Source of the DNA: Thermoanaerobacter wiegelii Rt8.B1
Lineage (GTDB): Bacteria > Bacillota > Thermoanaerobacteria > Thermoanaerobacterales > Thermoanaerobacteraceae
Direction of reading: 5' to 3'
DNA length: 64,000 nucleotides
Assembly (NCBI RefSeq): GCF_000147695.2
Contig: NC_015958.1
Location: forward strand, 1,790,001 to 1,854,000
Positions 20,361 through 28,331 of this stretch are shown piece by piece; positions within the stretch are counted from its first letter, which is position 1; every line of letters begins with the position of its first letter. A program made the translations under genes and the position numbers. The notes beneath the pieces were generated by a model. It worked only from the letters and a program-made list of their open reading frames with translations, had not been told where the DNA came from and searched no databases.

Positions 20361-20471
20361 AGCAATCGCTTTCTTGAACTGTATTTTTTAAAAGCGCCCA
20401 ATTGCAACAGTGTTGCAATCGCTTGCGCTTGCTTTCAATATTATTGTATATCTTAATTTAACAAATGTCAA
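20361..20471 (-). promoter_or_regulatory. Amylase-malEFG promoter with three operator-like boxes
   Basis: A consensus -35 box TTGACA (20466-20471) and -10 box TACAAT (20443-20448) are 17 bases apart on the minus strand. Downstream lie TGCAATCGCTTGCG (20414-20427) and AGCAATCGCTTTCT (20361-20374), both close to the CcpA cre pattern, and the 17-base palindrome TTGCAACA-g-TGTTGCAA (20402-20418). All three boxes are after the predicted start point, suiting roadblock repression by CcpA or a MalR-like LacI protein. Which protein binds is inference. Confidence 0.65.
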
Positions 20472-20508
20472 TATGTTTTTTTGTACAACATAGACTAAAA
20501 TTCCTCGT

Positions 20509-21483
20509 TTACTTAAGCAGGCTTACAATTACTTCTGCAAGCTTTTGCTCATCGTGCCTTATAAATTCCTTTTTTAAAGCTACTAAATTTTCCTCTACCA
20601 CTTTAATTCCCATACTTTCTAACTGATTTTTATCGTATTCAACAGGTTGTGACATGTCTTTTATATAGCGCTCCATATAATCATGGGGAATTTCGCCATT
20701 GTTGACAATAATGTAATCTAGAGATTTAAGCCCATGTTCAAAAAGAGCCTTCACATGGTCACAAGCAGTATAGCCCAAAGTCTCTCCTGGCTGTGTCATG
20801 ATATTGCAAACATAAACTTTAACCGCTTTGGAAGCTTCAATGGCGTCACACACTCCATCTACCAAAAGATTAGGAATTACACTCGTATATAAACTTCCAG
20901 GACCTAATACAATGGCATCAGCATTTAATATATCCACTAACACTTCTTCAAAAGGCTCTGCATGAGAAGGTTCAATATATATTCTCTTTATCTTACTGTT
21001 TTCTTTTTGCTGTACAACAGGAATTTGCGATTCCCCTTTAATGATAGTTCCGTTTTCAAGCTCTGCTACAAGCCTTACATCATCAAGAGTTACAGGAATA
21101 ACTTTTCCTGATACAGCAAGCACATCACTCATCTTTTTTACAGCTTCTTCAAAATTTTTAGAAATACCTATCATGGCTGCCAAAAACAAATTCCCAAAAT
21201 TTTGGCCTTTTAACATTCCCTCAGTAAACCTGTACTGCAAAAGTTGTTCCATTGTAGGCTCTGTATTTGCTAAAGCCAGTATACAATTTCTTATATCTCC
21301 AGGCGGCAGTATCCCTAAATCCTGTCTTAGGATTCCCGAGCCGCCGCCATCATCTGCTACTGTAACTACCGCAGTAATATTGGTTGTATAAAGTTTTAAT
21401 CCTCTTAGCATAGTAGAAAGCCCTGTACCTCCACCAATAGCAACAATATGAAGTCCCCCTTTAGAATTATTTTTCATAATCAT
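20509..21483 (-). CDS. yvcK: YvcK-type gluconeogenesis factor
   Basis: A 324-residue member of the YvcK/CofD-like family. The N terminus is GLHIVAIGGGTGLSTMLRGLKLYTTNITAVVTVADDGGGSG, the nucleotide-binding part, followed by PPGDIRNCILALAN and LNADAIVLGPGSLYTSVIPNLLV. In Bacillus YvcK binds UDP-sugars and links carbon flux to cell wall synthesis and shape. It directly follows rapZ with a one-base gap, a conserved pair. The first ATG, with GGAG five bases upstream, was kept. Confidence 0.93.
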   Translation of the reverse strand: MIMKNNSKGGLHIVAIGGGTGLSTMLRGLKLYTTNITAVVTVADDGGGSGILRQDLGILPPGDIRNCILALANTEPTMEQLLQYRFTEGMLKGQNFGNLFLAAMIGISKNFEEAVKKMSDVLAVSGKVIPVTLDDVRLVAELENGTIIKGESQIPVVQQKENSKIKRIYIEPSHAEPFEEVLVDILNADAIVLGPGSLYTSVIPNLLVDGVCDAIEASKAVKVYVCNIMTQPGETLGYTACDHVKALFEHGLKSLDYIIVNNGEIPHDYMERYIKDMSQPVEYDKNQLESMGIKVVEENLVALKKEFIRHDEQKLAEVIVSLLK

Positions 21484-21484
21484 A

Positions 21485-22339
21485 TTACTCCTCTCCTATA
21501 TCTCTATGGTGCAAAATAACAGAATAATCTTCTTTTTTTAGAAACTCATAAAGGGCATTTGCAATAGTAACAGACCTATGCTTTCCTCCTGTGCATCCAA
21601 TAGCTATAACAAGTTGAGATTTACCTTCTCTTATATAATACGGGATTAAAAATTTAATCATGTCCCCTAATTTCTTTAAAAACTCCTTTGCTTCCTCCCA
21701 CTTCATCACGTACTCTTTTACCTTATCATCATTTCCTGTTAAAGGTCTTAATTCTTCAATATAAAAAGGATTAGGCAAAAACCTCACATCAAATACAAGG
21801 TCAGCATCAAGAGGTATTCCATATTTATATCCAAAAGACATAATATCTATTATGATTCCTTTAAACTTTTTCCCTTTTAAAAAGATATTAGACAATTCCT
21901 CTTTTAACTGAGAAGAAGTTAAATTAGAAGTATCTATTATGCTATTGGCAATTTTCCTTATTTCTGCAAGTCTCTTTCTTTCCTCATTTATTCCATCAAC
22001 TATTCTACCTTCCTCAGAGAGAGGATGTTTTCTTCTGGTTTCTTTAAACCTCTTTATCAAAACCTCGTCAGAAGCTTCCAAAAAAACTATTTCGTAATCG
22101 TAGTTGTTTTTTTTCAAAAACTCAAGGCTAGAATAGATGTCCTCAAAAAACTGGCCACCTCTTAAATCCATGCCAAGGGCTACCTTATCAACATTTTTTG
22201 AGTGATAAAAAAGGTCAGCAAGTTTTGGAAGAAGAGCAGGTGGAAAATTGTCTATACAAAAAAAGCCCATATCCTCCATAGCCTTCAATGCCTGTGTTTT
22301 TCCAGCACCAGAAAGCCCTGTTATTATTACAAACCTCAT
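21485..22339 (-). CDS. rapZ: RapZ/YvcJ nucleotide-binding protein
   Basis: A 284-residue P-loop protein with the Walker A motif GLSGAGKTQ at the N terminus, and the family signatures ALGMDLRGG, FLEASDEVLIKRFKETRRKHPL and IAIGCTGGKHRSVTIANAL. In enterobacteria RapZ controls glucosamine-6-phosphate synthase through a small RNA. In Firmicutes the YvcJ homologue is an ATP/GTP-binding protein linked to competence and wall metabolism. Neighbours yvcK and murB fit a cell-envelope role. Ribosome site AAAGGGGTGAT. Confidence 0.93.
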   Translation of the reverse strand: MRFVIITGLSGAGKTQALKAMEDMGFFCIDNFPPALLPKLADLFYHSKNVDKVALGMDLRGGQFFEDIYSSLEFLKKNNYDYEIVFLEASDEVLIKRFKETRRKHPLSEEGRIVDGINEERKRLAEIRKIANSIIDTSNLTSSQLKEELSNIFLKGKKFKGIIIDIMSFGYKYGIPLDADLVFDVRFLPNPFYIEELRPLTGNDDKVKEYVMKWEEAKEFLKKLGDMIKFLIPYYIREGKSQLVIAIGCTGGKHRSVTIANALYEFLKKEDYSVILHHRDIGEE

Positions 22340-22346
22340 AAAAATA

Positions 22347-23078
22347 TCACCCCTTTGCGTTTATTATATCTTCTTCTGTTAGTCCTGCCTCTTTTGCAAT
22401 TTCTATTCCTCTTTCAAAGTCTCCTACTTTATGAGGCGTATGGGCATCGCTGTTTATTACAAATTTGCACCTCTCTTTTTTAGCTATCTTTACATATTCA
22501 ACTGTCATATAACCGTGACTAGAATTAATTTCAAGAGCCGTTCCTTTCTCTTTTGCTGCCTTTGCAAGCTTTTGTGTATCAATGTCTATTTTAGCCCCTG
22601 GGTGTGTTATTATGTCAATTTTGTACTTTTTTATAGCATTAATCATCGCTTGAGTATTTTTTTCTCTCATCTCTTCCCGCAAGGAAATAAAATATTTACT
22701 TGCCATGTTCTTACCAAAAAGCTGTAAAGCACTTCTAAAGTCTTTAGGCATAACTCCTTCATGATATCCCATAAGCAAAATATCTAAATATTTCATAAGT
22801 TCATCTGGAACATCAATATCCCCTTCTAAGCTGATTAAATTAGCTTCTACTCCCATCAGCACTTTAATTTGGGGATATTTTTCATTAATCTTATCTATTT
22901 CTTCTCTCATTTTTTTGAAATCCCCTTTTCTTAAGCCATAAAATACATGAGCTGGTCCATGGTCAGTGATTGCAATCTCCTCAAGCCCAATTTCTATCGC
23001 CCTTTTTACATTATCTTCTATTGTGCCTTTCCCATGACTGTATACCGTATGGGTGTGATAATCAGCAAAAATTTTCAT
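22347..23078 (-). CDS. PHP-domain phosphatase, YcdX-like
   Basis: A 243-residue PHP-family metallohydrolase. Metal ligands are visible as DYHTHTVYSHG near the N terminus, ITDHGPAHVFYG around residue 38, GVEAN, DIITHPG, and NSDAHTPHKVGDFE near the C terminus. YcdX-type enzymes bind three zinc ions and hydrolyse phosphate esters; the substrate of this one is not known. It lies between rapZ and murB with gaps of 7 and 12 bases, so all are one operon. Ribosome site AGGTGATT. Confidence 0.85.
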   Translation of the reverse strand: MKIFADYHTHTVYSHGKGTIEDNVKRAIEIGLEEIAITDHGPAHVFYGLRKGDFKKMREEIDKINEKYPQIKVLMGVEANLISLEGDIDVPDELMKYLDILLMGYHEGVMPKDFRSALQLFGKNMASKYFISLREEMREKNTQAMINAIKKYKIDIITHPGAKIDIDTQKLAKAAKEKGTALEINSSHGYMTVEYVKIAKKERCKFVINSDAHTPHKVGDFERGIEIAKEAGLTEEDIINAKG

Positions 23079-23090
23079 TTGTCAAATCAC

Positions 23091-23996
23091 CTATTTCTCT
23101 CCTATTATTCTTATTTCTGGTACAAGTTCCACTCCAAACTTTTCTTTTACTACTTTTTGTATATGCTCAATCAAATTTAAAACATCGTAAAAAGTTGCAT
23201 TGCCAGTATTTATAATAAATCCCGAATGCTTTTCAGAAACTTTAGCTCCTCCAATTGAATAGCCTTTAAGTCCTGCTTCCTCAATCAATTTTCCAGCATA
23301 ATATCCAGGTGGCCTTTTAAAAGTACTTCCGGCACTGGGATACTCTAAAGGTTGTTTTTCCTTCCTTTTTGCATTTAGTTCTTCCATTTTGCTTTTTATC
23401 TCTTCGTATTTCCCTTTTGTTAAACTAAGCCACGCTCTTAAAACAATCCAATCCTTTTCTTGAATAATGCTATGTCTATAGGAAAAATTCATTTCTTCAT
23501 TTGATAAAATCAATATATTGCCTTCTCCATCTAAAACCTCTACTTTTTCTACCACGTCCTTCATTTCAGGCCCATAAGCTCCTGCGTTCATCACTATTGC
23601 TCCACCTAAAGTGCCAGGAATCCCGCTAGCAAATTCAAATCCCGCAAGTTCATGTACAAGTGCCACATTGGCAATATAGGAAAGAGGCGCTCCTGCTTCA
23701 GCGATTATCCTATTACCCTCTACAATTACATTTCTCAAAGAGGATAATTTTATTACAACTCCTCTTATACCTTTTTCACTTACTAATAGATTAGTGCCAT
23801 TTCCTAGTATAAAAAAAGGTATGTTTTCTCGTTTCAACAAAGATATGGCTTCCAATAATTCTTTTCGATTATTTGGCACAACTAACACATCTGCAGGTCC
23901 ACCTATTTTAAAAGAAGTGTGTCTTTTCATGGGCTCGTTTAAATACAATTTCCCTTCTCTAAGGATATCCTTCAATTTGTCAACTATCTCAATCAC
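23091..23996 (-). CDS. murB: UDP-N-acetylenolpyruvoylglucosamine reductase
   Basis: Reduces UDP-GlcNAc-enolpyruvate to UDP-MurNAc in peptidoglycan synthesis, using FAD and NADPH. The 301 residues fit the type II MurB found in Firmicutes. Motifs include NEPMKRHTSFKIGGPADVLV, ILGNGTNLLVSEKGIRGVV, FASGIPGTLGGAIVMNAGAYG in the FAD site and YPSAGSTFKRPPGYYAGKLIE with the catalytic serine. The start is GTG, with AAGGAG seven bases before it. First gene of the murB-PHP-rapZ-yvcK run. Confidence 0.96.
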   Translation of the reverse strand: MIEIVDKLKDILREGKLYLNEPMKRHTSFKIGGPADVLVVPNNRKELLEAISLLKRENIPFFILGNGTNLLVSEKGIRGVVIKLSSLRNVIVEGNRIIAEAGAPLSYIANVALVHELAGFEFASGIPGTLGGAIVMNAGAYGPEMKDVVEKVEVLDGEGNILILSNEEMNFSYRHSIIQEKDWIVLRAWLSLTKGKYEEIKSKMEELNAKRKEKQPLEYPSAGSTFKRPPGYYAGKLIEEAGLKGYSIGGAKVSEKHSGFIINTGNATFYDVLNLIEHIQKVVKEKFGVELVPEIRIIGEK

Positions 23997-24116
23997 TGTA
24001 CCACTCCTTAAAATTTAAAGTTAATTAATTATTCCATCTATAGTCTATCAATAATATATTGTTTTCATTCCAAAATGAAACTTTATATGCAATTTTATAA
24101 TATCACTTTTTTTTCA

Positions 24117-24143
24117 CAAAATAAATAGAGGGGACTACCCCTC
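24117..24143 (-). terminator. Terminator after the zinc-ribbon gene
   Basis: Perfect hairpin GAGGGG (24128-24133) / CCCCTC (24138-24143) immediately after the stop, followed on the minus strand by TATTTATTTTG. Confidence 0.75.
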
Positions 24144-24145
24144 CT

Positions 24146-24316
24146 TTATGCATTGTAACAAACTTTAAATCTCTTGCTTATGCAACCCTCCGAATCATAC
24201 ATGCTCACAACAGCTGTACACTTTTTTATCTTTATCTCGCAATTGCAATCCCTGCAAAAATACAGGTTATTCCCTATTTTGCCCACATTCGTACTTTTGC
24301 AATTAGGGCATTCCAC
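24146..24316 (-). CDS. Small zinc-ribbon protein (56 residues)
   Basis: A short gene with a GTG start, a GAGGTGATT ribosome site, and its own terminator. It reads MECPNCKSTNVGKIGNNLYF, then CRDCNCEIKIKKCTAVVSMY, then DSEGCISKRFKVCYNA. Two knuckles, CPNC and CRDC, 15 residues apart, would bind one zinc ion as in rubredoxin-like or transcription-factor ribbons, and three further cysteines follow. It is too short for standard length filters but has clean signals at both ends. Function is unknown. A nine-codon mini-ORF with a strong ribosome site lies just upstream. Confidence 0.7.
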   Translation of the reverse strand: MECPNCKSTNVGKIGNNLYFCRDCNCEIKIKKCTAVVSMYDSEGCISKRFKVCYNA

Positions 24317-24340
24317 GGCAATCACCTCTTCATTAGCTGC

Positions 24341-24370
24341 TTACACTCTAAAACTATCAAAAGGAAACAT
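24341..24370 (-). CDS. Nine-codon mini-ORF MFPFDSFRV, possible leader peptide
   Basis: The minus strand has AGGAGGTGTA directly before an ATG, then codons for MFPFDSFRV and a TAA. The ribosome site is among the strongest in the window. A perfect 9-base inverted repeat, AGCTGCTTA (24335-24343) and TAAGCAGCT (24402-24410), brackets it. The zinc-ribbon gene starts 24 bases after the stop. It could be a leader peptide that controls that gene, or a very small protein; neither is proven. Confidence 0.4.
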   Translation of the reverse strand: MFPFDSFRV

Positions 24371-24720
24371 TACACCTCCTGTAATTAGTTTTATTCCAGT
24401 CTAAGCAGCTTTTGATTTGTGCATTAAATAATCTCAAAATTTTGAATATTTTATGTACCCGTCAAGATTCTTTCTATTCCAATTTTTATTATACCACAAC
24501 GAAAGAAATCGGATATAGCTTGAAATTCCCTTATATCTTCTAATATTTTGAATTTTTCCTTATATTTATTCAATATTTCTCCCTTTATCAAAAAAAATAT
24601 CCGTTTTTCTATGTTTTTTGCTAAAACTTAGAGCATAATTATATGAGATGTTCAATATGATTTTTAAAGCTATAAAAGTATTTTCCGTTCCTTTTTTCAC
24701 ATCAATGGGGGTTGTTTATT
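24371..24720. other. Gene-free stretch upstream of the zinc-ribbon gene
   Basis: About 350 AT-rich bases. On the minus strand the sequence GTGGTATAATAAAAATTGG near 24480-24500 could be an extended -10 box for the mini-ORF and zinc-ribbon genes, but no good -35 box was found. The 24520-24720 part shows short runs only, and I see no gene or strong hairpin there. Confidence 0.35.
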
Positions 24721-25584
24721 CTATACTTCCAGTTCTCTCTTTATTCTCCAAACAATAGAATCGGCAGCTTCAAATCCCATATTTATGCATTTTCCCGCCT
24801 GGTCAAACCTATACCAGCGAATATTATTAACATTAGGTTTTATTGTATAGACTTTTTTACCCCTCTCTGTTTTTTCGGAATTTTTGTTAGAGCTGTCTTT
24901 TAATAACTTCATAGTTGTAGCTGTAATGGATATAATTTCAGGCGCTGTCCTTTTTAAATTGAAATATTTTTTTAGAGGCAGCAACTTATCACTATTAGCT
25001 AAAGAATAAAAGGTTTTTTCAAAAACTCCCATATCTATGCTAGAGCTCACATCACATTCTATAATTATGTCTGCACCCAATTTAGCTGCTAATTCTATTG
25101 CCTCAGAATCAACAATTGACCCATCAACTAACTTGGTTCCATTGTACTCCACGGGTTCAAAAAAGACGGGGATAGAAATGCTTGCCCTTATAGCTTTTAT
25201 CAAGTCTCCCTCTGAAAATACTACTCCCTTTCCTGTTTGAATATCAGTAGCCACAATATACAGAGGGACATTAAGTTCCTCAAAACTTTCTTTTACATAA
25301 CCCCGCAAGTATTTCTCTATTTTTTCACCCTTTACCAAACCGGTTTGTGAGGCTTTAAAATCCAATAAACTTAAAAATTTTAACATATTAATCTTTTTTG
25401 CATCATTTATAAGTTTGTCTACATTATGTCCTGAAGCATAGATTGCTCCTATTATCGCTCCCATACTTATGCCTATTATAAAATCAATAGGAATATTTTC
25501 TTCTTCAAATCTTTTTAGTATACCTAAGTGCGCATATCCTCTTGCTGCTCCACCGCCTAGTATAAGTCCTACTTTTGGTCTCAT
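24721..25584 (-). CDS. Patatin-like phospholipase, RssA/NTE family
   Basis: A 287-residue cytosolic or membrane-associated serine lipase. The oxyanion motif GLILGGGAARGYAHLG is at the N terminus, the nucleophile elbow is GISMGA (GXSXG) near residue 40, and the catalytic aspartate is in VDGSIVDSEAIE near residue 150. The family hydrolyses phospholipids or lysophospholipids by a Ser-Asp dyad; the true substrate is unknown. It is the last gene after the tetR-type regulator (15-base gap), so it may be part of that regulon. Ribosome site GGTGATGG. Confidence 0.88.
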   Translation of the reverse strand: MRPKVGLILGGGAARGYAHLGILKRFEEENIPIDFIIGISMGAIIGAIYASGHNVDKLINDAKKINMLKFLSLLDFKASQTGLVKGEKIEKYLRGYVKESFEELNVPLYIVATDIQTGKGVVFSEGDLIKAIRASISIPVFFEPVEYNGTKLVDGSIVDSEAIELAAKLGADIIIECDVSSSIDMGVFEKTFYSLANSDKLLPLKKYFNLKRTAPEIISITATTMKLLKDSSNKNSEKTERGKKVYTIKPNVNNIRWYRFDQAGKCINMGFEAADSIVWRIKRELEV

Positions 25585-25599
25585 TTTCCATCACCATTT

Positions 25600-26169
25600 T
25601 TACTCAAAAATAATTTGTGTGGCATTTAACGCATCCAAAATTTCATTTTCATTAGAATCTAAAATCACTTGAATTCCCGTACCAAACATTGCACCAAGTA
25701 TCATTCTCGCCACTGCTCGTGGAGAATAATTTTTAAAATTCTCTCCTAAAGCACTGTTACTTAGAATTTTTTCCTCAATCATTTTAGATAAGTCATTAAA
25801 TAAATCTTTTAATAAACTGTTAAAAGAAGAGGACCACATGGCTAAACCTGTAAAGTCGTACAACAGTTTAAAAAGTCCCGGATTATTTTTAAGCAGGTCT
25901 TTAAAAAATTTCACTAAGGATAGCATCTTATCCTTTGCAGTTTCTCCAACACTCAAAGCTTCATTTATTTCTTTTAAATATTTATCTATCATCATCTTTA
26001 TTACCTCCGTAAAAAGTCCTTCCTTACTGCCAAAATAATAATGCAATTGGCTTAATACAACACCAGCTTCCTCTGCAATGTCTCTTAAGGAAACATTAGC
26101 ATATCCTTTAGTTGAAATACACTTATATGCAGCATTTAATATTCTTTGCGATTGGTTTCTTTCTTCCAT
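25600..26169 (-). CDS. TetR-family transcriptional regulator
   Basis: A 189-residue regulator. The N-terminal helix-turn-helix reads ILNAAYKCISTKGYANVSLRDIAEEAGVVLSQLHYYFGSKEGLF, a textbook TetR DNA-binding domain; the rest is a helical ligand-binding domain. The ATG at 26169 is chosen because AAGGGG precedes it; a longer TTG-started frame overlapping the ubiB-like stop is possible. It follows the phasin-like and UbiB-like genes and probably controls their shared promoter, where a matching palindrome is seen (28261-28278). Confidence 0.85.
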   Translation of the reverse strand: MEERNQSQRILNAAYKCISTKGYANVSLRDIAEEAGVVLSQLHYYFGSKEGLFTEVIKMMIDKYLKEINEALSVGETAKDKMLSLVKFFKDLLKNNPGLFKLLYDFTGLAMWSSSFNSLLKDLFNDLSKMIEEKILSNSALGENFKNYSPRAVARMILGAMFGTGIQVILDSNENEILDALNATQIIFE

Positions 26170-26198
26170 CTTGGATTTCCCCTTTTGAAGTTTATTTA

Positions 26199-27875
26199 TC
26201 AAAGCCGCCCAGATCGGAAAATAGAAATTGCTAAACCTAAAACTATGACAAAAGCTATTGCTAAACCAATCTTTAAAATTATCACATTAAGCTTATACAT
26301 TTCTGCGCCAGCATTAGCACTCATTCCTGACCCTATTAAAATCCCGGCAATAACAATACTTAAAGCCAAAAGTATAATACTGGTGGAAAGTCGATTAAAT
26401 ACCTTATCAACGCGTTTCTCTAAACTTTCAAAGTCTCTTATTTTCAATTCTACAGCATAATTTTCTTCTTCTGTTTTCCTTAAAAAATTCAATAAAAATG
26501 ATGGCAACTCTTTTATCAATCTGCTATAATCCATCGTGGCATTTATTATCTCTTCTTTCATATGTTGAGTAGAAAACATTTTAGGTATCAACTGCTTTGC
26601 AATTGGTTTTGCCACTTCTAAAACGCTAATTTTGGGATTTAACTTTTCTACTATTCCCTCTAACGTTATAAGGCTTTTAGCCAGCATATTAAATTCATTG
26701 GGAATTACAATATTATACGAAAATACAAGGTCAAATACCCCATTGAGGACTTCCCCAACTTTGAGCTTTTCTAATGGTATTTCAACATATCTATTTCGCA
26801 AATTATTTATGTCTTTTTCTAGCTTTTTCATATTAACATTTAGAGTCACAGCATTTAAATCTATAATGCTTTCAGTAATCATCCTGCTATTTTTGTAAAC
26901 AATCCCCAACAACATTTTAGAAAACTGCCTTTTTCTTTCTGGGCTTAAGCTACCTACCATTCCAAAATCTAAAAATGCTATTGTCCCATCCCCTAGCACC
27001 ATAATATTTCCCGGATGAGGGTCTCCATGAAAAAAACCATCCCTTAAAATCTGATTCAATACAGATTTTGCAAGGTTTCTTGCAATTGCACCGCGGTCTA
27101 ATCCAGCCTCATCAATTGCATTAAAATCATTTAACGGAATGCCATCAATGTATTCCATCGTCAATACACGTCTTGTCGTATGGGTCCAGAGTATAGAAGG
27201 AATTTTGACTTTTTTGTCTTTTAAAAAATTCTTTTTGAACTTTTCTGCGTTTTCCCCCTCTATTCTAAAATCTAATTCCTCTTCCAATCTCTTTTTGAAG
27301 TCTTCTACCATTTTTGTAAAATTATATAGTTTGCCATATTTTGTACGATTATCAACAAATTTGGCAATATCTTCTAATATCCTCATATCTTGGGCTATGA
27401 TTTTTTCTATCCCTGGCCTTTGAACTTTGACAACAACAGTTTTGCCTGACCACAACTTAGCCATATGAACTTGTGCTATAGAAGCAGCCGCTAAAGGAGT
27501 AGGCTCAAATTCAGCATAGGCTTCCTCCAAACTTTCGCCAAATTCATTTTGTATAACTGATTTCACCTCATCAAAAGAAAAAGCAGGAACTTTGTCCTGT
27601 AATTTTTCCAATTCTTTTATAAGATCCTTTGGCAAAATGTCAGGCCTGGTACTTAAAATCTGCCCCATTTTTATAAAAGTAGGTCCTAATTCTTCAAGAG
27701 CAAGTCTTAATCTTTCTCCACGGGAAAGTTTCGCAATATTTTCATCATTTGTTTGCTTCAAGATTTTTCTTCTTACATTAATATGTTTTAGAATGCCAAT
27801 ATTGTCAATTATAGCACCAAACCCATATTTGATAAATACAAACACTATTTCTCTGTATCTTCTTAAATGTTGCAT
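26199..27875 (-). CDS. UbiB/ABC1-family atypical kinase
   Basis: A 558-residue protein of the AarF/UbiB family. Kinase-like motifs are KMGQILSTRPDILP (the KxGQ helix), AAASIAQVHMAKLWSGKTVVVKVQRPG with an A-rich nucleotide loop, FFHGDPHPGNIMV and AFLDFGMVGS. The C terminus has two membrane helices (IILLALSIVIAGILIGSG and IGLAIAFVIVLGLAIS). UbiB proteins support quinone or lipid metabolism in aerobes. In this quinone-poor anaerobe the role is unclear; lipid handling is plausible given the phasin-like and patatin neighbours. It lies between the phasin-like gene and tetR. Confidence 0.9.
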   Translation of the reverse strand: MQHLRRYREIVFVFIKYGFGAIIDNIGILKHINVRRKILKQTNDENIAKLSRGERLRLALEELGPTFIKMGQILSTRPDILPKDLIKELEKLQDKVPAFSFDEVKSVIQNEFGESLEEAYAEFEPTPLAAASIAQVHMAKLWSGKTVVVKVQRPGIEKIIAQDMRILEDIAKFVDNRTKYGKLYNFTKMVEDFKKRLEEELDFRIEGENAEKFKKNFLKDKKVKIPSILWTHTTRRVLTMEYIDGIPLNDFNAIDEAGLDRGAIARNLAKSVLNQILRDGFFHGDPHPGNIMVLGDGTIAFLDFGMVGSLSPERKRQFSKMLLGIVYKNSRMITESIIDLNAVTLNVNMKKLEKDINNLRNRYVEIPLEKLKVGEVLNGVFDLVFSYNIVIPNEFNMLAKSLITLEGIVEKLNPKISVLEVAKPIAKQLIPKMFSTQHMKEEIINATMDYSRLIKELPSFLLNFLRKTEEENYAVELKIRDFESLEKRVDKVFNRLSTSIILLALSIVIAGILIGSGMSANAGAEMYKLNVIILKIGLAIAFVIVLGLAISIFRSGRL

Positions 27876-27909
27876 TATTTCACACCTGTCATCAAAATTT
27901 TATAGTTAC

Positions 27910-28236
27910 TTATTTCTTTGTGTTTTGCATTTCCTCCAGCACTTTTTTAATTTCTTCACGAACAATATTTCTTATATCTTCTTTACTAACAATGTCCTCC
28001 TTTTTGGCGATGTTCATGTAATCTAACGTTTCAGCAACTGCGTCTTTAATCATTTTTCTCAATTCTTCCTTCTGTTCTTCACCTTTTTTTACTAAGTCTT
28101 TTACCATTTTTTGTGCATCTTCTCTTGCAACTTCTCCTCTATCTACAAGTTCTTCCACTATTTTTTCTATTTTCTCTCGCGATAATGCAAATAATCCCAA
28201 ACCAAAATTGATAGATTTTTCAAGCAAACTTGTCAT
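27910..28236 (-). CDS. Phasin/PhaF-like coiled-coil protein
   Basis: A 108-residue protein: MTSLLEKSINFGLGLFALSREKIEKIVEELVDRGEV followed by long charged helices rich in Lys and Glu (REDAQKMVKDLVKKGEEQKEELRKMIKDAV). This matches the phasin-superfamily proteins found beside UbiB kinases in Firmicutes. No catalytic residues are seen; it is likely a helical adaptor at membranes or lipid surfaces. The start has AAAGGGG about 8 bases upstream; an earlier in-frame start would lie in the operator. First gene of the UbiB-TetR-patatin run. Confidence 0.8.
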   Translation of the reverse strand: MTSLLEKSINFGLGLFALSREKIEKIVEELVDRGEVAREDAQKMVKDLVKKGEEQKEELRKMIKDAVAETLDYMNIAKKEDIVSKEDIRNIVREEIKKVLEEMQNTKK

Positions 28237-28260
28237 ATATATAACCCCTTTCAAAATTAA

Positions 28261-28319
28261 TTCGGACATCCGTCCTAATATCTCTATTAATATTATATAC
28301 TAAAATTTCCTAAAGTCAA
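28261..28319 (-). promoter_or_regulatory. Promoter and probable TetR operator of the phasin-ubiB-tetR operon
   Basis: On the minus strand, -35 TTGACT (28314-28319) and -10 TATAAT (28292-28297) are 16 bases apart. Just past the start point lies an 18-base imperfect palindrome, TTCGGACATCCGTCCTAA on the plus strand (28261-28278), with 7-base arms and one mismatch. Its place over the transcript start and the tetR gene in the same operon suggest autoregulation. Confidence 0.65.
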
Positions 28320-28331
28320 TATAGAATTTTA

